The translations under genes were made by a program, and so were the position numbers. A stretch of 64,000 bases of DNA, from positions 5,079 through 69,078 of the forward strand of contig JBQTJX010000003.1 in the NCBI GenBank assembly GCA_052386675.1. Direction: 5' to 3'. How positions within the stretch are numbered: the first letter of the stretch is position 1; every line of letters starts with the position of its first letter. Source of the DNA: RBG-16-66-20 sp052386675. GTDB taxonomy: Bacteria; Pseudomonadota; Gammaproteobacteria; Burkholderiales; SG8-39. Of this stretch, positions 16,919 through 26,117 are shown piece after piece. The notes beneath the pieces were generated by a model. That model saw nothing but the letters and a program-made list of their open reading frames with translations. It searched no databases and had not been told where the DNA came from.

Positions 16919-18751
16919 GTGGGTGCCTCCTCCGTCGTCCTCCAGTTCCTGAACGGGCTGGCCGGCGCCTCCACGCTGTTCCTCGTGGCCGCCGGGTTGT
17001 CGCTCATCTTCGGGGTCACCCGCATCGTCAATTTCGCCCACGGCTCGCTGGTGATGCTGGGTATGTACATCGCGGTCGCGCTGTCGGATGCCATCGGCTT
17101 CTGGTGGGCCCTGCCTTGCGCTGCGCTGGCGGTGGCGACGCTTGGCGCGCTGCTGGAGACCACCCTGCTGCGAAGGCTGTACCAGGCACCCGAACTGCTC
17201 CAGCTCCTGGCCACCTTCGCGCTGGTGCTCGTCATTCGCGACTACGCGCTGTGGCAGTGGGGACCGGAGGACCTCCTCGGCCCCCGGGCGCCCGCGCTCG
17301 AGGGCGCGGTCACGATCCTCGGACAGCCGTTTCCGGCCTATGACCTGTTCCTGATCGCCGTGGGACCGGTGGTCCTGGGCGCGCTCTGGCTCCTGCTGAA
17401 CCGGACGCGCTGGGGCACGCTGGTCCGCGCCGCCACGCAGGATCGCGAGATGGCCTCGGCGCTGGGCGTCAACCAGCGGGCGCTGTTCACCGCGGTGTTC
17501 GCCCTCGGCGCCCTGCTCGCGGGCCTCGGCGGCGCGCTGCAGATTCCGCGCGAGCCGGCGACCTTGCACGTCGACCTCGCCGTCGTGTCCGACGCGTTCG
17601 TGGTCGTGGTCGTGGGCGGGCTTGGTTCCATACCCGGCGCGTTCGCCGCGGCGCTGCTCATCGCAGAGGTGAAGGCCTTCTGCATCGGCCTGGGCTACTC
17701 CAAGCTCACGCTGGTGGTGGAGTTCCTGGTGATGGCGCTGGTGCTGGTGTTCCGGCCCTGGGGGCTGCTTGGCCGCATGCCGGCGCAGGTACGCGGCCCG
17801 GCGGCAGTCGAACTGCCGCTCCCTGTTCCGTCGCCGCGCGTGCTGGCCGGCCTGTGCGGCTTGGTCGTGGCGCTCACGCTGGTGCCGCTTGCGACCACCG
17901 GCTACACGCTGGTGCTCCTGACCGACATCCTGGTGTTCGCCCTGTTCGCGGTCAGCCTGCACTTCATCAGCGGGCCAGCGGGGCTGCATTCCTTCGGCCA
18001 TGCCGCCTACTTCGGGCTGGGCGCCTACGGCGCCGGCATCCTGGCGTTGCGCGCGGGGGTCCCCATGGAACTGTCCCTCGCCGCCGCGCCATTGTTCGCC
18101 GGCGCGGGCGCCCTGCTGTTCGGCTGGTTCTGCGTGCGCCTGTCCGGCATCTACCTGGCCATGCTGACGCTGGCCTTCGCCCAGATCGCCTGGTCGGTTG
18201 CGTTCCAGTGGGACGCGGTCACGGGCGGCTCGAACGGACTGATCGGCATCTGGCCCGCGCCCTGGCTGGCATCGAAGGCCGCCTACTTCTGGCTCGTGCT
18301 GGCGACCACTTCGGCGGCCATCGCGCTGCTGTGGCGCGCCCTGCACTCGCCCTTTGGCTACGCGTTGCGCGCCGCGCGCGATTCCCCGCTGCGCGCCGAT
18401 GCAATCGGCCTCGACGCGCGCAGGCTGCAATGGGCGGCCTTCACCTTCGCCGGCCTGTTCGCGGGCATCGCCGGCGCGCTCTACGCGTTCTCCAAGGGCT
18501 CCATCTCGCCCGAGTCCATGGCGGTGCCGCGGTCGGTGGACGGACTGGTGATGGTCCTCCTGGGGGGAATCCAGACGCTGACTGGGCCGCTCTGGGGCGC
18601 GGCCTTGTTCACCTGGCTGCAGGACGCCGTGGCGCGCGGCTTCGACTACTGGCGCGCCGCGATCGGCTGCGTGGTTCTCGCGCTCGTGCTCGTGCTGCCG
18701 GGCGGCCTGGGCAGCCTGGGCGCGCTCGTGAAGCGCAAGGGTGCCGCATGA
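16919..18751 (+). CDS. Fused LivH-LivM type ABC permease
   Basis: This inner-membrane permease of 610 residues joins the two normally separate subunits. Residues 1-285 are LivH-like (LSLIFGVTRIVNFAHGSLVMLGMY, VVVGGLGSIPGAFAAALLIAEV), then a short Pro-rich linker (about 290-310), and residues 315-600 are LivM-like (HFISGPAGLHSFGHAAYFGLGAYGAG, RAARDSPLRADAIGLDARRLQ). About 16-18 hydrophobic helices are visible. The start is a GTG 15 bp after the substrate-binding protein stop. Fusions of this kind occur in proteobacterial Liv systems; here the second Liv locus in the window keeps the subunits separate. Confidence 0.92.
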   Translation: MGASSVVLQFLNGLAGASTLFLVAAGLSLIFGVTRIVNFAHGSLVMLGMYIAVALSDAIGFWWALPCAALAVATLGALLETTLLRRLYQAPELLQLLATFALVLVIRDYALWQWGPEDLLGPRAPALEGAVTILGQPFPAYDLFLIAVGPVVLGALWLLLNRTRWGTLVRAATQDREMASALGVNQRALFTAVFALGALLAGLGGALQIPREPATLHVDLAVVSDAFVVVVVGGLGSIPGAFAAALLIAEVKAFCIGLGYSKLTLVVEFLVMALVLVFRPWGLLGRMPAQVRGPAAVELPLPVPSPRVLAGLCGLVVALTLVPLATTGYTLVLLTDILVFALFAVSLHFISGPAGLHSFGHAAYFGLGAYGAGILALRAGVPMELSLAAAPLFAGAGALLFGWFCVRLSGIYLAMLTLAFAQIAWSVAFQWDAVTGGSNGLIGIWPAPWLASKAAYFWLVLATTSAAIALLWRALHSPFGYALRAARDSPLRADAIGLDARRLQWAAFTFAGLFAGIAGALYAFSKGSISPESMAVPRSVDGLVMVLLGGIQTLTGPLWGAALFTWLQDAVARGFDYWRAAIGCVVLALVLVLPGGLGSLGALVKRKGAA

Positions 18752-19500
18752 GCGTGCTGCGGGCGATCGGCCTGCGCAAGTCCTTCGGCGGCGTGCACGC
18801 GGTGCGCAACGTGGGTTTCGAGGTCGCGGCGGGCGAACTGCTGGCGATGATCGGTCCCAACGGCGCCGGGAAATCCACCTGCTTCAATCTCGTCAACGGC
18901 CAGCTCGCCCCGGACTCGGGCCGGGTCCTGCTCGGGGAACGCCTGATCACCGGACTTGCGCCGCGCGCCATCTGGCGCCTCGGCGTTGGCCGCACCTTCC
19001 AGGTCACCGCGACTTTCGGCTCGATGACGGTGCGCGAGAACGTGCAGGTCGGGCTGCTGTCGCACGCCCGGCGCCTCGCCTCGCCGTTTGCCGCGGCGCC
19101 ACGGCTGCAGGTTGCGCAGGCCGATGCCCTGCTGGCGCAGGTCGGGATGCTGGACCAGGCCGATCGCCCCGCGGCCGTGCTCGCCTATGGCGACCTCAAG
19201 CGCCTGGAACTGGCGATGGCCCTGGCCAACCGGCCGCGCCTCCTTCTCATGGACGAGCCGACCGCGGGCATGGCCGCCGCGGAGCGCGCCGCCTTGATGC
19301 AGTTGACCGCCTCCCTCGCCCGCGCTTCCGGAATTGCGGTGTTGTTCACCGAGCACGACATGGACGCCGTGTTCACCAATGCCGACCGCGTGATCGTGCT
19401 GGCCGACGGCGAGGTGATCGCGCAGGGCGCGCCCGCGCAGGTACGCGCGGACCGGCGCGTGCGCGAGGCCTACCTGGGAACGGAGGCTGCCGATGCTTGA
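18748..19500 (+). CDS. ABC transporter ATP-binding protein, LivG family
   Basis: This cytoplasmic ATPase (250 residues) has Walker A GPNGAGKST near residue 35, the LivG-type loop VGRTFQVTATFGSMTVRENV, a degenerate signature AYGDLKRLELAMAL in place of SGGxxR, Walker B LLLMDEPTAGM and the switch His in FTEHDMD. It starts in an ATGA overlap with the permease stop. It should pair with the LivF protein encoded next. Confidence 0.93.
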   Translation: MSVLRAIGLRKSFGGVHAVRNVGFEVAAGELLAMIGPNGAGKSTCFNLVNGQLAPDSGRVLLGERLITGLAPRAIWRLGVGRTFQVTATFGSMTVRENVQVGLLSHARRLASPFAAAPRLQVAQADALLAQVGMLDQADRPAAVLAYGDLKRLELAMALANRPRLLLMDEPTAGMAAAERAALMQLTASLARASGIAVLFTEHDMDAVFTNADRVIVLADGEVIAQGAPAQVRADRRVREAYLGTEAADA

Positions 19501-20194
19501 AGCACGTGCGCTGGCAACCGGCTACGGGCGCGCGCAGGTGCTGTTCGGGCTCGACCTGGAGTTGCTGGAAGGCGAAGTCGTCGCCCTGCTCGGGCGCAAC
19601 GGCGCGGGAAAATCGACGACCCTGAAATCCCTGATGGGCCTCGTTCCCGCCACGGCGGGCGAAGTGCGCTTCCGTGGCGCGCGCATCGACCGCCTCGCCC
19701 CGTGGCGGATCGCGCGGCTCGGCCTCGGCTATGTGCCGGAGGATCGGAGGATCTTCACCGACCTCACGGTGAGGGAGAACCTGGCAGTCGGGCGCCTGCC
19801 GCGGCGCGAAGGCGCCGTGCACTGGACACCGGAGCGCCTCTTCGAGCTGTTCCCGAACCTGGGCCGCATGCAGGACCGGCCGGGTGGCCGGATGTCGGGC
19901 GGCGAGCAGCAGATGCTCAGCATTGCCCGCAGCCTGATGGGCGACCCGCTCGCGCTGCTGCTGGACGAACCCTCGGAGGGCCTCGCGCCGGTGATCGTGG
20001 ACGCCATGGCCCGCGCGATCCTGGAGCTCAAGCGCGAAGGGCTGTGCATCCTCCTCGCCGAGCAGAACCTGCGTTTCGCGCGCCGCGTCGCCGACCGCGC
20101 CCTGGTCCTGGAGTCAGGCCGCCTGCGCCATGCCGCGACCATGGCCGAACTCAATGCGTCCCCCGAACCGCTGCACCAGTACCTCGCAGCCTGA
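19493..20194 (+). CDS. ABC transporter ATP-binding protein, LivF family
   Basis: This 233-residue ATPase has Walker A GRNGAGKST, LivF-type GYVPEDRRIFTDLTVRENL, the signature MSGGEQQMLSIARSL, Walker B LLLDEPSEGLAP and AEQN as the switch segment. It overlaps the LivG gene by 8 bp and ends 21 bp before the convergent phosphofructokinase gene; no strong terminator hairpin was seen in that gap. Confidence 0.93.
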   Translation: MLEARALATGYGRAQVLFGLDLELLEGEVVALLGRNGAGKSTTLKSLMGLVPATAGEVRFRGARIDRLAPWRIARLGLGYVPEDRRIFTDLTVRENLAVGRLPRREGAVHWTPERLFELFPNLGRMQDRPGGRMSGGEQQMLSIARSLMGDPLALLLDEPSEGLAPVIVDAMARAILELKREGLCILLAEQNLRFARRVADRALVLESGRLRHAATMAELNASPEPLHQYLAA

Positions 20195-20215
20195 GGCGCC
20201 GGGCGCTTCCCGTGA

Positions 20216-21328
20216 TCAATCGCCGAAGCAGATCCCCAGGTCGCGCGCGGTGCGTACCGTGTCCGACTTGACCGGAACGTTCCGGATGCGGCGCGCGATT
20301 TGGTAGAGCGGGACGTAGCGCACCGTCGGCGGCGCGAGCGCGACCATCACGCCACTGCGACCTTCGGCCAGCGCGCGCACCGCCGCCGCGCCGAAGCGCA
20401 GGGAGATCAGCCGGTCGAAGGTCGTCGGCGGCCCGCCGCGCAGCAGGTGCCCCAGGACCACGTGCCGGGTCTCCTTGCCCGTGAGCCGACCCAATTCCTT
20501 CGCGACGTGCTCGCCGATGCCCCCCAGCCGTTCCGCGCGTCCCGCCTGCCGGTCCACGACCGAACGACGCCCGCCTCTGGGACGCGCGCCCTCGGCGACC
20601 ACCACGACCGAGTAGTATTTTCCTTCCGCCTCCCGCGCGCGCATTGCCGCCGCCACTTTCGGCATTTCGAACGGAATCTCCGGGATCAGGATGGCGTGCG
20701 CATCCGCCGAAACCCCGGAATTCAGGGCAATCCAGCCCGCGTAGCGGCCCATGACCTCGACCACCATGATGCGGCGATGGGAGGCCGCCGTGGTGTGCAG
20801 GCGTTCGACGCATTCCGTGGCGAAGGACACCGCCGTGTCGAAGCCGAAGGTGACCGCGGTGTCGGCGAGGTCGTTGTCGATGGTCTTTGGCACCCCCACG
20901 ACGCGCAGGCCCTTCTTCTCCAGCTCGTTGGCGATGCGCAGCGAGCCGTCGCCACCGATCGCGACCAGCGCATCGAGGCCTTCGCGGCGGAACGCGCGGA
21001 CCAGCTCGGTGCTGCGGTCCTTCAGCACGTTACTGCCGTCCTTCTGACGCACCGGATAGCTGAGCGGGTTGCCCGCGTTGGTGGTGCCGAGGATGGTGCC
21101 ACCCAGCTGGGTGATGCCCTGGACGCGCGCGGGCGTGAGCGGCACCACGCCGCCGACGCTGCTCGGACCCAGCAGGCCTTCGTAGCCGTCCCGGATGCCG
21201 ACGCATTCCCAGCCCAGCCGGTGCGCGGTCATCACCACCGCGCGGATGACCGCGTTCAGGCCCGGCGCATCGCCGCCGCCGGTGCTGATCGCGATCCGCT
21301 TGATCCGGGCAGGACGCCGCTTCGCCAT
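20216..21328 (-). CDS. 6-phosphofructokinase
   Basis: This enzyme phosphorylates fructose-6-phosphate at C1. The 370-residue product has ISTGGGDAPGLNAVIRA, IGGDGSLRIANEL, PKTIDNDL and MGRYAGWIAL. In the family, the residue after GGD distinguishes donors: Gly here (GGDGS) is the ATP-type state, whereas the Lys in PKTIDND is the state usual in PPi enzymes, so it belongs to the mixed group and the phosphoryl donor should not be assumed. The ATG complementary to 21326-21328 is used; the much longer open frame is not real. It starts 2 bp after the amidase stop. Confidence 0.9.
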   Translation of the reverse strand: MAKRRPARIKRIAISTGGGDAPGLNAVIRAVVMTAHRLGWECVGIRDGYEGLLGPSSVGGVVPLTPARVQGITQLGGTILGTTNAGNPLSYPVRQKDGSNVLKDRSTELVRAFRREGLDALVAIGGDGSLRIANELEKKGLRVVGVPKTIDNDLADTAVTFGFDTAVSFATECVERLHTTAASHRRIMVVEVMGRYAGWIALNSGVSADAHAILIPEIPFEMPKVAAAMRAREAEGKYYSVVVVAEGARPRGGRRSVVDRQAGRAERLGGIGEHVAKELGRLTGKETRHVVLGHLLRGGPPTTFDRLISLRFGAAAVRALAEGRSGVMVALAPPTVRYVPLYQIARRIRNVPVKSDTVRTARDLGICFGD

Positions 21329-21330
21329 CG

Positions 21331-22755
21331 CTAGCCCTGCGGCGGGACCCTGCGATGCCAGTCCGTGACCTGCTGGTAGGCGTGGCCGAGCCGGAACAGC
21401 AGGCCTTCGTCGAAGGGCCGGCCGATCAACTGGAACGCGCAGGGCAATCCTGCATTTCCCCCTACCGGCTGGAACCCGCAGGGCACCGCCAGCGAGGGCA
21501 AGCCGAGGTAGTTCACCGGCCTCATCAGCCGCGTCACCTTGCCCAGCACCTCGGTCATCTTCGCGCCGCCGCCGACGTCGGTCTCGGCGATGGTCGGCGT
21601 CGTGAAGGACACCACCGGCGCATGCACCGCATCCACTTTCGACATCACCCCGGCGAGCCAGGTGTTCAGCGCCTGGTCGCGCAGGCGCAGGGCGTTGATG
21701 TACTGCACCCCGGTCACCGCCATGCCCAGTTCGAGCCGCGCGCGCAGCTGGTCGGAATAATCCTGCGGCCGCTCGCGCAGCCAGGTCGAGTGCAGCGCCG
21801 CGGCCTCCACCGCGATGATCGCGATGCCGGCCTGGTTCCACGGCTCGATGTCCGGCAGCGGGACTTCGACGATCTCGCAACCGAGGTCGGTGAAGGCCTT
21901 CAGGCTGCCGCGGACCAGCTTTTCCACCGCCGGATCCATCGCGTCGTAGAAATAGCCCGAGGGAACGCCGACGCGCAGGCCCTTCACCGATCTCGACAGG
22001 CCCGCCATGTAGTCCGGCACCGGTTGCGCGCTTGAGGTCGCGTCCGCCGGATCCTGTCCGGCGATCGCCTGCAGCACCAGTGCGCAGTCCTCGACGTTGC
22101 GGGCAAGGGGGCCCACGCAATCCATGGAGAACGACAGCGGCATGGCGCCGGCGCGGCTGACTCGGCCGTAGGTCGGCTTGATGCCCGACACGCCGCAGAA
22201 ATGCGACGGCAGGCGGATGGAACCTCCGGTGTCCGAACCCAGCGCGGCAAAGTTGGCGCGCGCGGCCAGCGTGGTTCCCGAACCGGCCGACGAACCCCCG
22301 GTCATGTACTCCGGGTTCCAGGCATTGCGGCAGTGGCCAAGGTGATAGTTGTGTCCCGTGGGCCCATAGGCGAACTCGGTCATGTGCAGGACCCCGAACT
22401 GCAGCGCCCCGGCCGCATCCAGGCGCTTGAGCGCGGTGGCGGTGGCCGGCGCCGGGCGCCCGGGCCCGATCTTCGAGCCGCAGGACGAGGGCACGCCTTC
22501 CCGGTAATACATGTCCTTGTGCGCCATCGGCACGCCGGCGAGCGGGCCGGAAACGCTGCCGCGCGCCAGCGCGCGATCTGTGGCCCTGGCCGCCGCGAGC
22601 GCATCTTCCTCATCGATCCGCACGAAGCAGTTCAGGCGCTGGTGCGCCTGCTTCGCCGCGCCAATGGTCGCCTGCATGACTTCGACCGCGCCAACCTTCT
22701 TCGCCTTCAGCAATCGCGCCAGTTCGGCGGCACCCGTGTTCAGCAGCTCGCTCAT
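21331..22755 (-). CDS. Amidase signature family hydrolase
   Basis: This 474-residue amidase carries the complete Ser-cisSer-Lys triad of the family: Lys80 in MAHKDM, Ser155 in GGSSAGSG and Ser179 in DTGGSI. It is the size of GatA-like/AtzE-like amidases. No gatB is near, so it is not the transamidosome subunit. It overlaps by 4 bp with an upstream small gene of the AtzG/DUF4089 type, which is the known small partner of AtzE-like amidases. The substrate is unknown. Confidence 0.9.
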   Translation of the reverse strand: MSELLNTGAAELARLLKAKKVGAVEVMQATIGAAKQAHQRLNCFVRIDEEDALAAARATDRALARGSVSGPLAGVPMAHKDMYYREGVPSSCGSKIGPGRPAPATATALKRLDAAGALQFGVLHMTEFAYGPTGHNYHLGHCRNAWNPEYMTGGSSAGSGTTLAARANFAALGSDTGGSIRLPSHFCGVSGIKPTYGRVSRAGAMPLSFSMDCVGPLARNVEDCALVLQAIAGQDPADATSSAQPVPDYMAGLSRSVKGLRVGVPSGYFYDAMDPAVEKLVRGSLKAFTDLGCEIVEVPLPDIEPWNQAGIAIIAVEAAALHSTWLRERPQDYSDQLRARLELGMAVTGVQYINALRLRDQALNTWLAGVMSKVDAVHAPVVSFTTPTIAETDVGGGAKMTEVLGKVTRLMRPVNYLGLPSLAVPCGFQPVGGNAGLPCAFQLIGRPFDEGLLFRLGHAYQQVTDWHRRVPPQG

Positions 22756-22952
22756 TTCGAGCCCCGGTTCAGCGTGGCGGCAAAGTTGGCGGGCTCGGCT
22801 TCGAAGGCGAGCCCGCGCGTCGCCACCTGCTCGACTGCCAGCTGTCGCTGCAGTACCTGCGCTGCCGCGGCGGCGCGCGCCGCGTCCAGCTCCACCCCTT
22901 GCAGCGCAACCAGCCTGCGGAACGTTTCCGCGGTCCCTGCGTCATCTTCCAT
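22752..22952 (-). CDS. Small AtzG-like (DUF4089) amidase partner
   Basis: This is a 66-residue, mostly helical protein (MEDDAGTAETFRRLVALQGVEL... ending AEPANFAATLNRGSK). The size, the helical pattern, the hydrophobic C-terminal half and its position directly upstream of an amidase with a 4-bp overlap fit the AtzG/DUF4089 family, which forms a GatC-like belt around the amidase. The assignment rests largely on context. Confidence 0.65.
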   Translation of the reverse strand: MEDDAGTAETFRRLVALQGVELDAARAAAAAQVLQRQLAVEQVATRGLAFEAEPANFAATLNRGSK

Positions 22953-22986
22953 GGCAGTGCCCCGTCGAACGAAAATCCGGTTTGAC

Positions 22987-24108
22987 CTAGTGCAGCGCGG
23001 CCTCGGCCTCCAGCGCCACCGGTTCGTAGTCGCAGCGCGACGGCACGTCGGGGGCGATGTGCATCACGCGGCCCGCCAACTCCATCACCACGGAGGCGAC
23101 GGTCTCGACGCGCACGAACGCGGGCAGCGCCGGGTCGGGCTCGCGGCAGATGGACAGCAGCCCGTCGGTCTCGTCGCGCAGCAGCGCCTTGATGCTGTCC
23201 AGGTCGTGCTTCACGCGCTCGCGCGCCACCGCCTCCGCGCGCGCAAGGCGCGGCTCGGAGGACAGGCTGGCCGGCGGCCCGACCACCGAGCGTTGCGCCG
23301 CGGCGACCAGGAAGTGATTGGTGTGGCACAGCGTCCCGTCGGTCTGGCGCACCACGCCGGTGGCGACCGGCGAGACTTCGAAACTCGCCGAGCCGCCCTT
23401 GGCGTCGGCGCACAGGATGTTCGAGGAACTGGCGTACCTGAGGCGCTTGAGCAGGCGCTCGGCTTCGGCGACATCGGCGCACTCGAGCAGCTTGCGCAGG
23501 ACGACGTGCACCGGCACCCCCAGGCTCAGGCCATCGTCGCGCGAGCGCAGGATATTGAGGCAGACGCCGAAGCCGCGGCTGTTCAGGCCGATCTTGGCCA
23601 GCATTCCCGCTTCGGTCAGCGTCAGGCAGGCATGCGCGCCGGTACTGGCGCGCAGCAGCACCAGGCATTCACGCTGGGAGCCCAGCCAGTCCCAGTTCTG
23701 CGCGAGCAGCGTCCGTCCGTTGGCGCTGCGGCCGGGCAACACCGCAATCGCGGTGCACTCGCCGAGGTCCGCGCCCTTGCGCATCGCGGCCAGCCATTCC
23801 GGGCTGGCCTTCTCCGGGAACGTCGGCGGCAGGATCTCGGTGCGCGCATTGAGCGCGAGGATCTCCGAGGTCTTGCGTCCCGAGCCCGCCGCGATGCCTT
23901 CGATCTCCTCGTACAGCGCCGCATCCAGCTCCCGGATCACGGGAGCGAAGCGCCCCGCGATGGCCTGCGCCTCGTCCCAGGCGAGGCCGGCGTGCCCGAA
24001 CAGCGCGCGATAATTGGCCAGCGAGCGTTCTACGCGATCCCGTGCCAGTTCGCCATGCAGGCGTCCGCGCTCGAACGCGGTGCCCCTCAGCTCAAGGATG
24101 GGAAACAT
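22987..24108 (-). CDS. C45 family peptidase/acyltransferase-like Ntn hydrolase
   Basis: This 373-residue protein resembles acyl-CoA:6-aminopenicillanic acid acyltransferases. These are Ntn hydrolases that self-cleave before a Cys; here that is Cys118 in GECTAIAV, followed by LAQNWDW and SSSNILCADAKGG. Bacterial homologues hydrolyse amide bonds of varied substrates; no beta-lactam role should be assumed. It lies upstream of the amidase pair in the same direction, suggesting a shared amide-degrading or peptide-modifying function. Confidence 0.85.
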   Translation of the reverse strand: MFPILELRGTAFERGRLHGELARDRVERSLANYRALFGHAGLAWDEAQAIAGRFAPVIRELDAALYEEIEGIAAGSGRKTSEILALNARTEILPPTFPEKASPEWLAAMRKGADLGECTAIAVLPGRSANGRTLLAQNWDWLGSQRECLVLLRASTGAHACLTLTEAGMLAKIGLNSRGFGVCLNILRSRDDGLSLGVPVHVVLRKLLECADVAEAERLLKRLRYASSSNILCADAKGGSASFEVSPVATGVVRQTDGTLCHTNHFLVAAAQRSVVGPPASLSSEPRLARAEAVARERVKHDLDSIKALLRDETDGLLSICREPDPALPAFVRVETVASVVMELAGRVMHIAPDVPSRCDYEPVALEAEAALH

Positions 24109-24123
24109 GGTTCATCCTACTCC

Positions 24124-24537
24124 TCAGCCCGCCAGCGCGCGCAACGCGGTTTCGCTGCGCAACGTCAGGATGGTGGCGCCGGTAAACGCAATCACCGGCA
24201 CGACGAAAAGGATCAGGCTGACACTGAAGCCGAAGCGTGGTGGCGGCGCGACGCGCCAACGTGTCCAGGCATTCAGCAGCAGCAGAATGGTGAAGACCCA
24301 GCAGAACAGCTCCAGTACCGGCCGGCTCCAGGCGCGCCCCAGCAGTACGCCCGTACCGCCAGCAAGCCCGAGCATCCAGACGCCAAACAGGATCGTGTCC
24401 TCCACCACGCGAGCCGCCAGCGCGGCGCGGTCGCCGCGCAAGTGGACGGCGACAATAATCCAGGCGCCAACGAGGATGGCACAGCCGCAAAGCACCGCGT
24501 AGAGCCAGCCGACGAGGTCCAAGGAGAGGAGGTCCAC
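24124..24537 (-). CDS. Small integral membrane protein, function unknown
   Basis: The 137-residue product is not recognised. Four hydrophobic helices are visible (about 9-30, 46-66, 71-90, 105-125), with short charged loops. It sits between the C45-type hydrolase (15 bp) and the PhzF-like gene (4 bp), on the same strand and so probably in the same transcript. Codon usage looks like that of the neighbours. Confidence 0.75.
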   Translation of the reverse strand: MDLLSLDLVGWLYAVLCGCAILVGAWIIVAVHLRGDRAALAARVVEDTILFGVWMLGLAGGTGVLLGRAWSRPVLELFCWVFTILLLLNAWTRWRVAPPPRFGFSVSLILFVVPVIAFTGATILTLRSETALRALAG

Positions 24538-24541
24538 CCCC

Positions 24542-25399
24542 CTATTGCACCCGCAGAGCGCCTTCGACGCAAGTGACCGCGTTGCCGCCGAGAAAGACCT
24601 CGCCGCCCCTGACCTCGATGGACACGCTGCCGTCTCGACCCATCTGCATGCCCTGGCGGGAGCGGTAGGACTCGCCGTAGCGCCTCAGTTGCCCGGTATC
24701 CCTGAGGAACGCAGCGACGCTGATATTGCCGCTGCCGCACACCGGGTCCTCCGGAACACCCTGCGCCGGCGCAAAGGAACGCACGTGAACCGCCGCGCCG
24801 GGCTTGCCAGTGGCGCCGAACACCGTCATCCCTGTGGCGTGGATGGATTCGGTGAAGGCGCCGATGGCGGCCATGTCCGGAACCAGCCCGTCCACGGCAT
24901 GGGCGCTGCCAAGGTCCGCCACCAGCCACACCGGCCCGACCGCCACGATGCGAGGCGGGGACAGTACTTTCGTGCCCAGGATCTTCTCCAGTTCCGGCAG
25001 CTTCGCCGCATCCAGCGGGGTGACCACCTGCGGCGGTGCCTTCACCTGGATGACGCCCCGTTCCTCGGTGAGGTCGAGCACCCCTGCGGCGCATTGCTGG
25101 CGGAACCTGCCTGATCGTGGCTTCACGATCCCGGCCTCGATGGCGGCGTGCGCGCTGCCAATGGTCGGGTGCCCTGCGAACGGCAGTTCGTGGCGCGGCG
25201 TGAATATGCGCAGGCAGTAGTCCGCGCCCGCCACCGATGGCTGGAGGACGAATGTGGTCTCCGAAAGATTGGTCCAGCCAGCGATGCGCTGCATCTCCTC
25301 GCCGCTCAGGCCATCTGCTTCCAGCACCACCGCGACCGGGTTGCCGCGGAACGGCACCGTCGTAAACACGTCGACCTGCTTGAAGCGGAGCGATTTCAT
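24542..25399 (-). CDS. PhzF family isomerase/epimerase
   Basis: PhzF-like proteins share a diaminopimelate-epimerase fold and catalyse proton shifts on small acids. The 285-residue product has the typical start FKQVDVFTTVPFRGNPVAVV, Glu47 in NLSETTFVL (the conserved catalytic Glu position), FTPRHELPFAGHPTIGSA and DPVCGSGNISVAAFL. The start is the ATG complementary to 25397-25399. It is not in a phenazine cluster, so the substrate is unknown. Confidence 0.9.
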   Translation of the reverse strand: MKSLRFKQVDVFTTVPFRGNPVAVVLEADGLSGEEMQRIAGWTNLSETTFVLQPSVAGADYCLRIFTPRHELPFAGHPTIGSAHAAIEAGIVKPRSGRFRQQCAAGVLDLTEERGVIQVKAPPQVVTPLDAAKLPELEKILGTKVLSPPRIVAVGPVWLVADLGSAHAVDGLVPDMAAIGAFTESIHATGMTVFGATGKPGAAVHVRSFAPAQGVPEDPVCGSGNISVAAFLRDTGQLRRYGESYRSRQGMQMGRDGSVSIEVRGGEVFLGGNAVTCVEGALRVQ

Positions 25400-25442
25400 G
25401 AACTGGAGCCTAGGGGTTCGGGCGCCGGCGCGCCAGACACAG

Positions 25443-26117
25443 TCAGCGCGGGCGCAGCCGGTCCCCGGTGTAGGGGTTGAAGCGGTAGTTTCCTGGGAAG
25501 CGTTCACCGGTTTTCGTGTCCATCGCCGGCGGCAGCAGGCTTCCCAGGGGCAGTCGCCAGTCGTGACGGCGGCCGTCGAAAGTGATGGTGAAGCTCTCCT
25601 CCCGTCTTGGATCGAGCAAGCGGCCACCACCGGGGCGCCTGCCATCAAAGGCGATGAATTCCAACCCCTTGCCCACCTGGCCCAGCATGTTGGACAGCAT
25701 TGGCTTCATGACCTGGAAGAAGGTGCGCAGCTCAGGCGAGAGCTGGTCATCGCCCAGGGGCGGGAATCGGGTTCCCCCCGGCGCAATGAGCTGGATCGCG
25801 GATATGATGGACTCCAGCGGGCGCGCCTTCACGCTGCCCAGCGTGCCGAGTTCCCCGTCCACGACAGCGACGATGACGTAGCGGTCCACAACCGCGAGCA
25901 ATTGCTTCAGCTGTTCCGGCGACGACTGCGACGAGCTGGCCGCGCTTGCCTCCCAGTATTCATTCGGGATCCACCATACCAGCGTCAGCCGCGCGCCTTC
26001 CTGGTGCATGCGCTGGGTGTCATTGACCAGGGCGGCCGTGTCCGTCTGCGCGGTCGCGCCCGCTGGCCACAGCGGAATCAGCACGCCGCACAGCAATGCC
26101 AGTAGCGTCCTGATCAC
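25443..26117 (-). CDS. Secreted protein of unknown function
   Basis: This 224-residue protein has a signal peptide (MIRTLLALLCGVLIPLWPAGATAQ, cleavage around 23-24) and no recognised catalytic motif. Its C-terminal third contains a short repeated theme of basic and aromatic residues and ends TGERFPGNYRFNPYTGDRLRPR. The gene starts in an ATGA overlap with the acyl-CoA ligase stop (26114-26117), so the two are coupled, but no functional link is evident. Confidence 0.75.
   Translation of the reverse strand: MIRTLLALLCGVLIPLWPAGATAQTDTAALVNDTQRMHQEGARLTLVWWIPNEYWEASAASSSQSSPEQLKQLLAVVDRYVIVAVVDGELGTLGSVKARPLESIISAIQLIAPGGTRFPPLGDDQLSPELRTFFQVMKPMLSNMLGQVGKGLEFIAFDGRRPGGGRLLDPRREESFTITFDGRRHDWRLPLGSLLPPAMDTKTGERFPGNYRFNPYTGDRLRPR

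Noticed and set aside
22987..24108. Beta-lactam biosynthesis gene
   Set aside because: The protein resembles acyl-CoA:6-APA acyltransferase, but no other beta-lactam pathway gene is nearby and bacterial homologues are mostly of other function.
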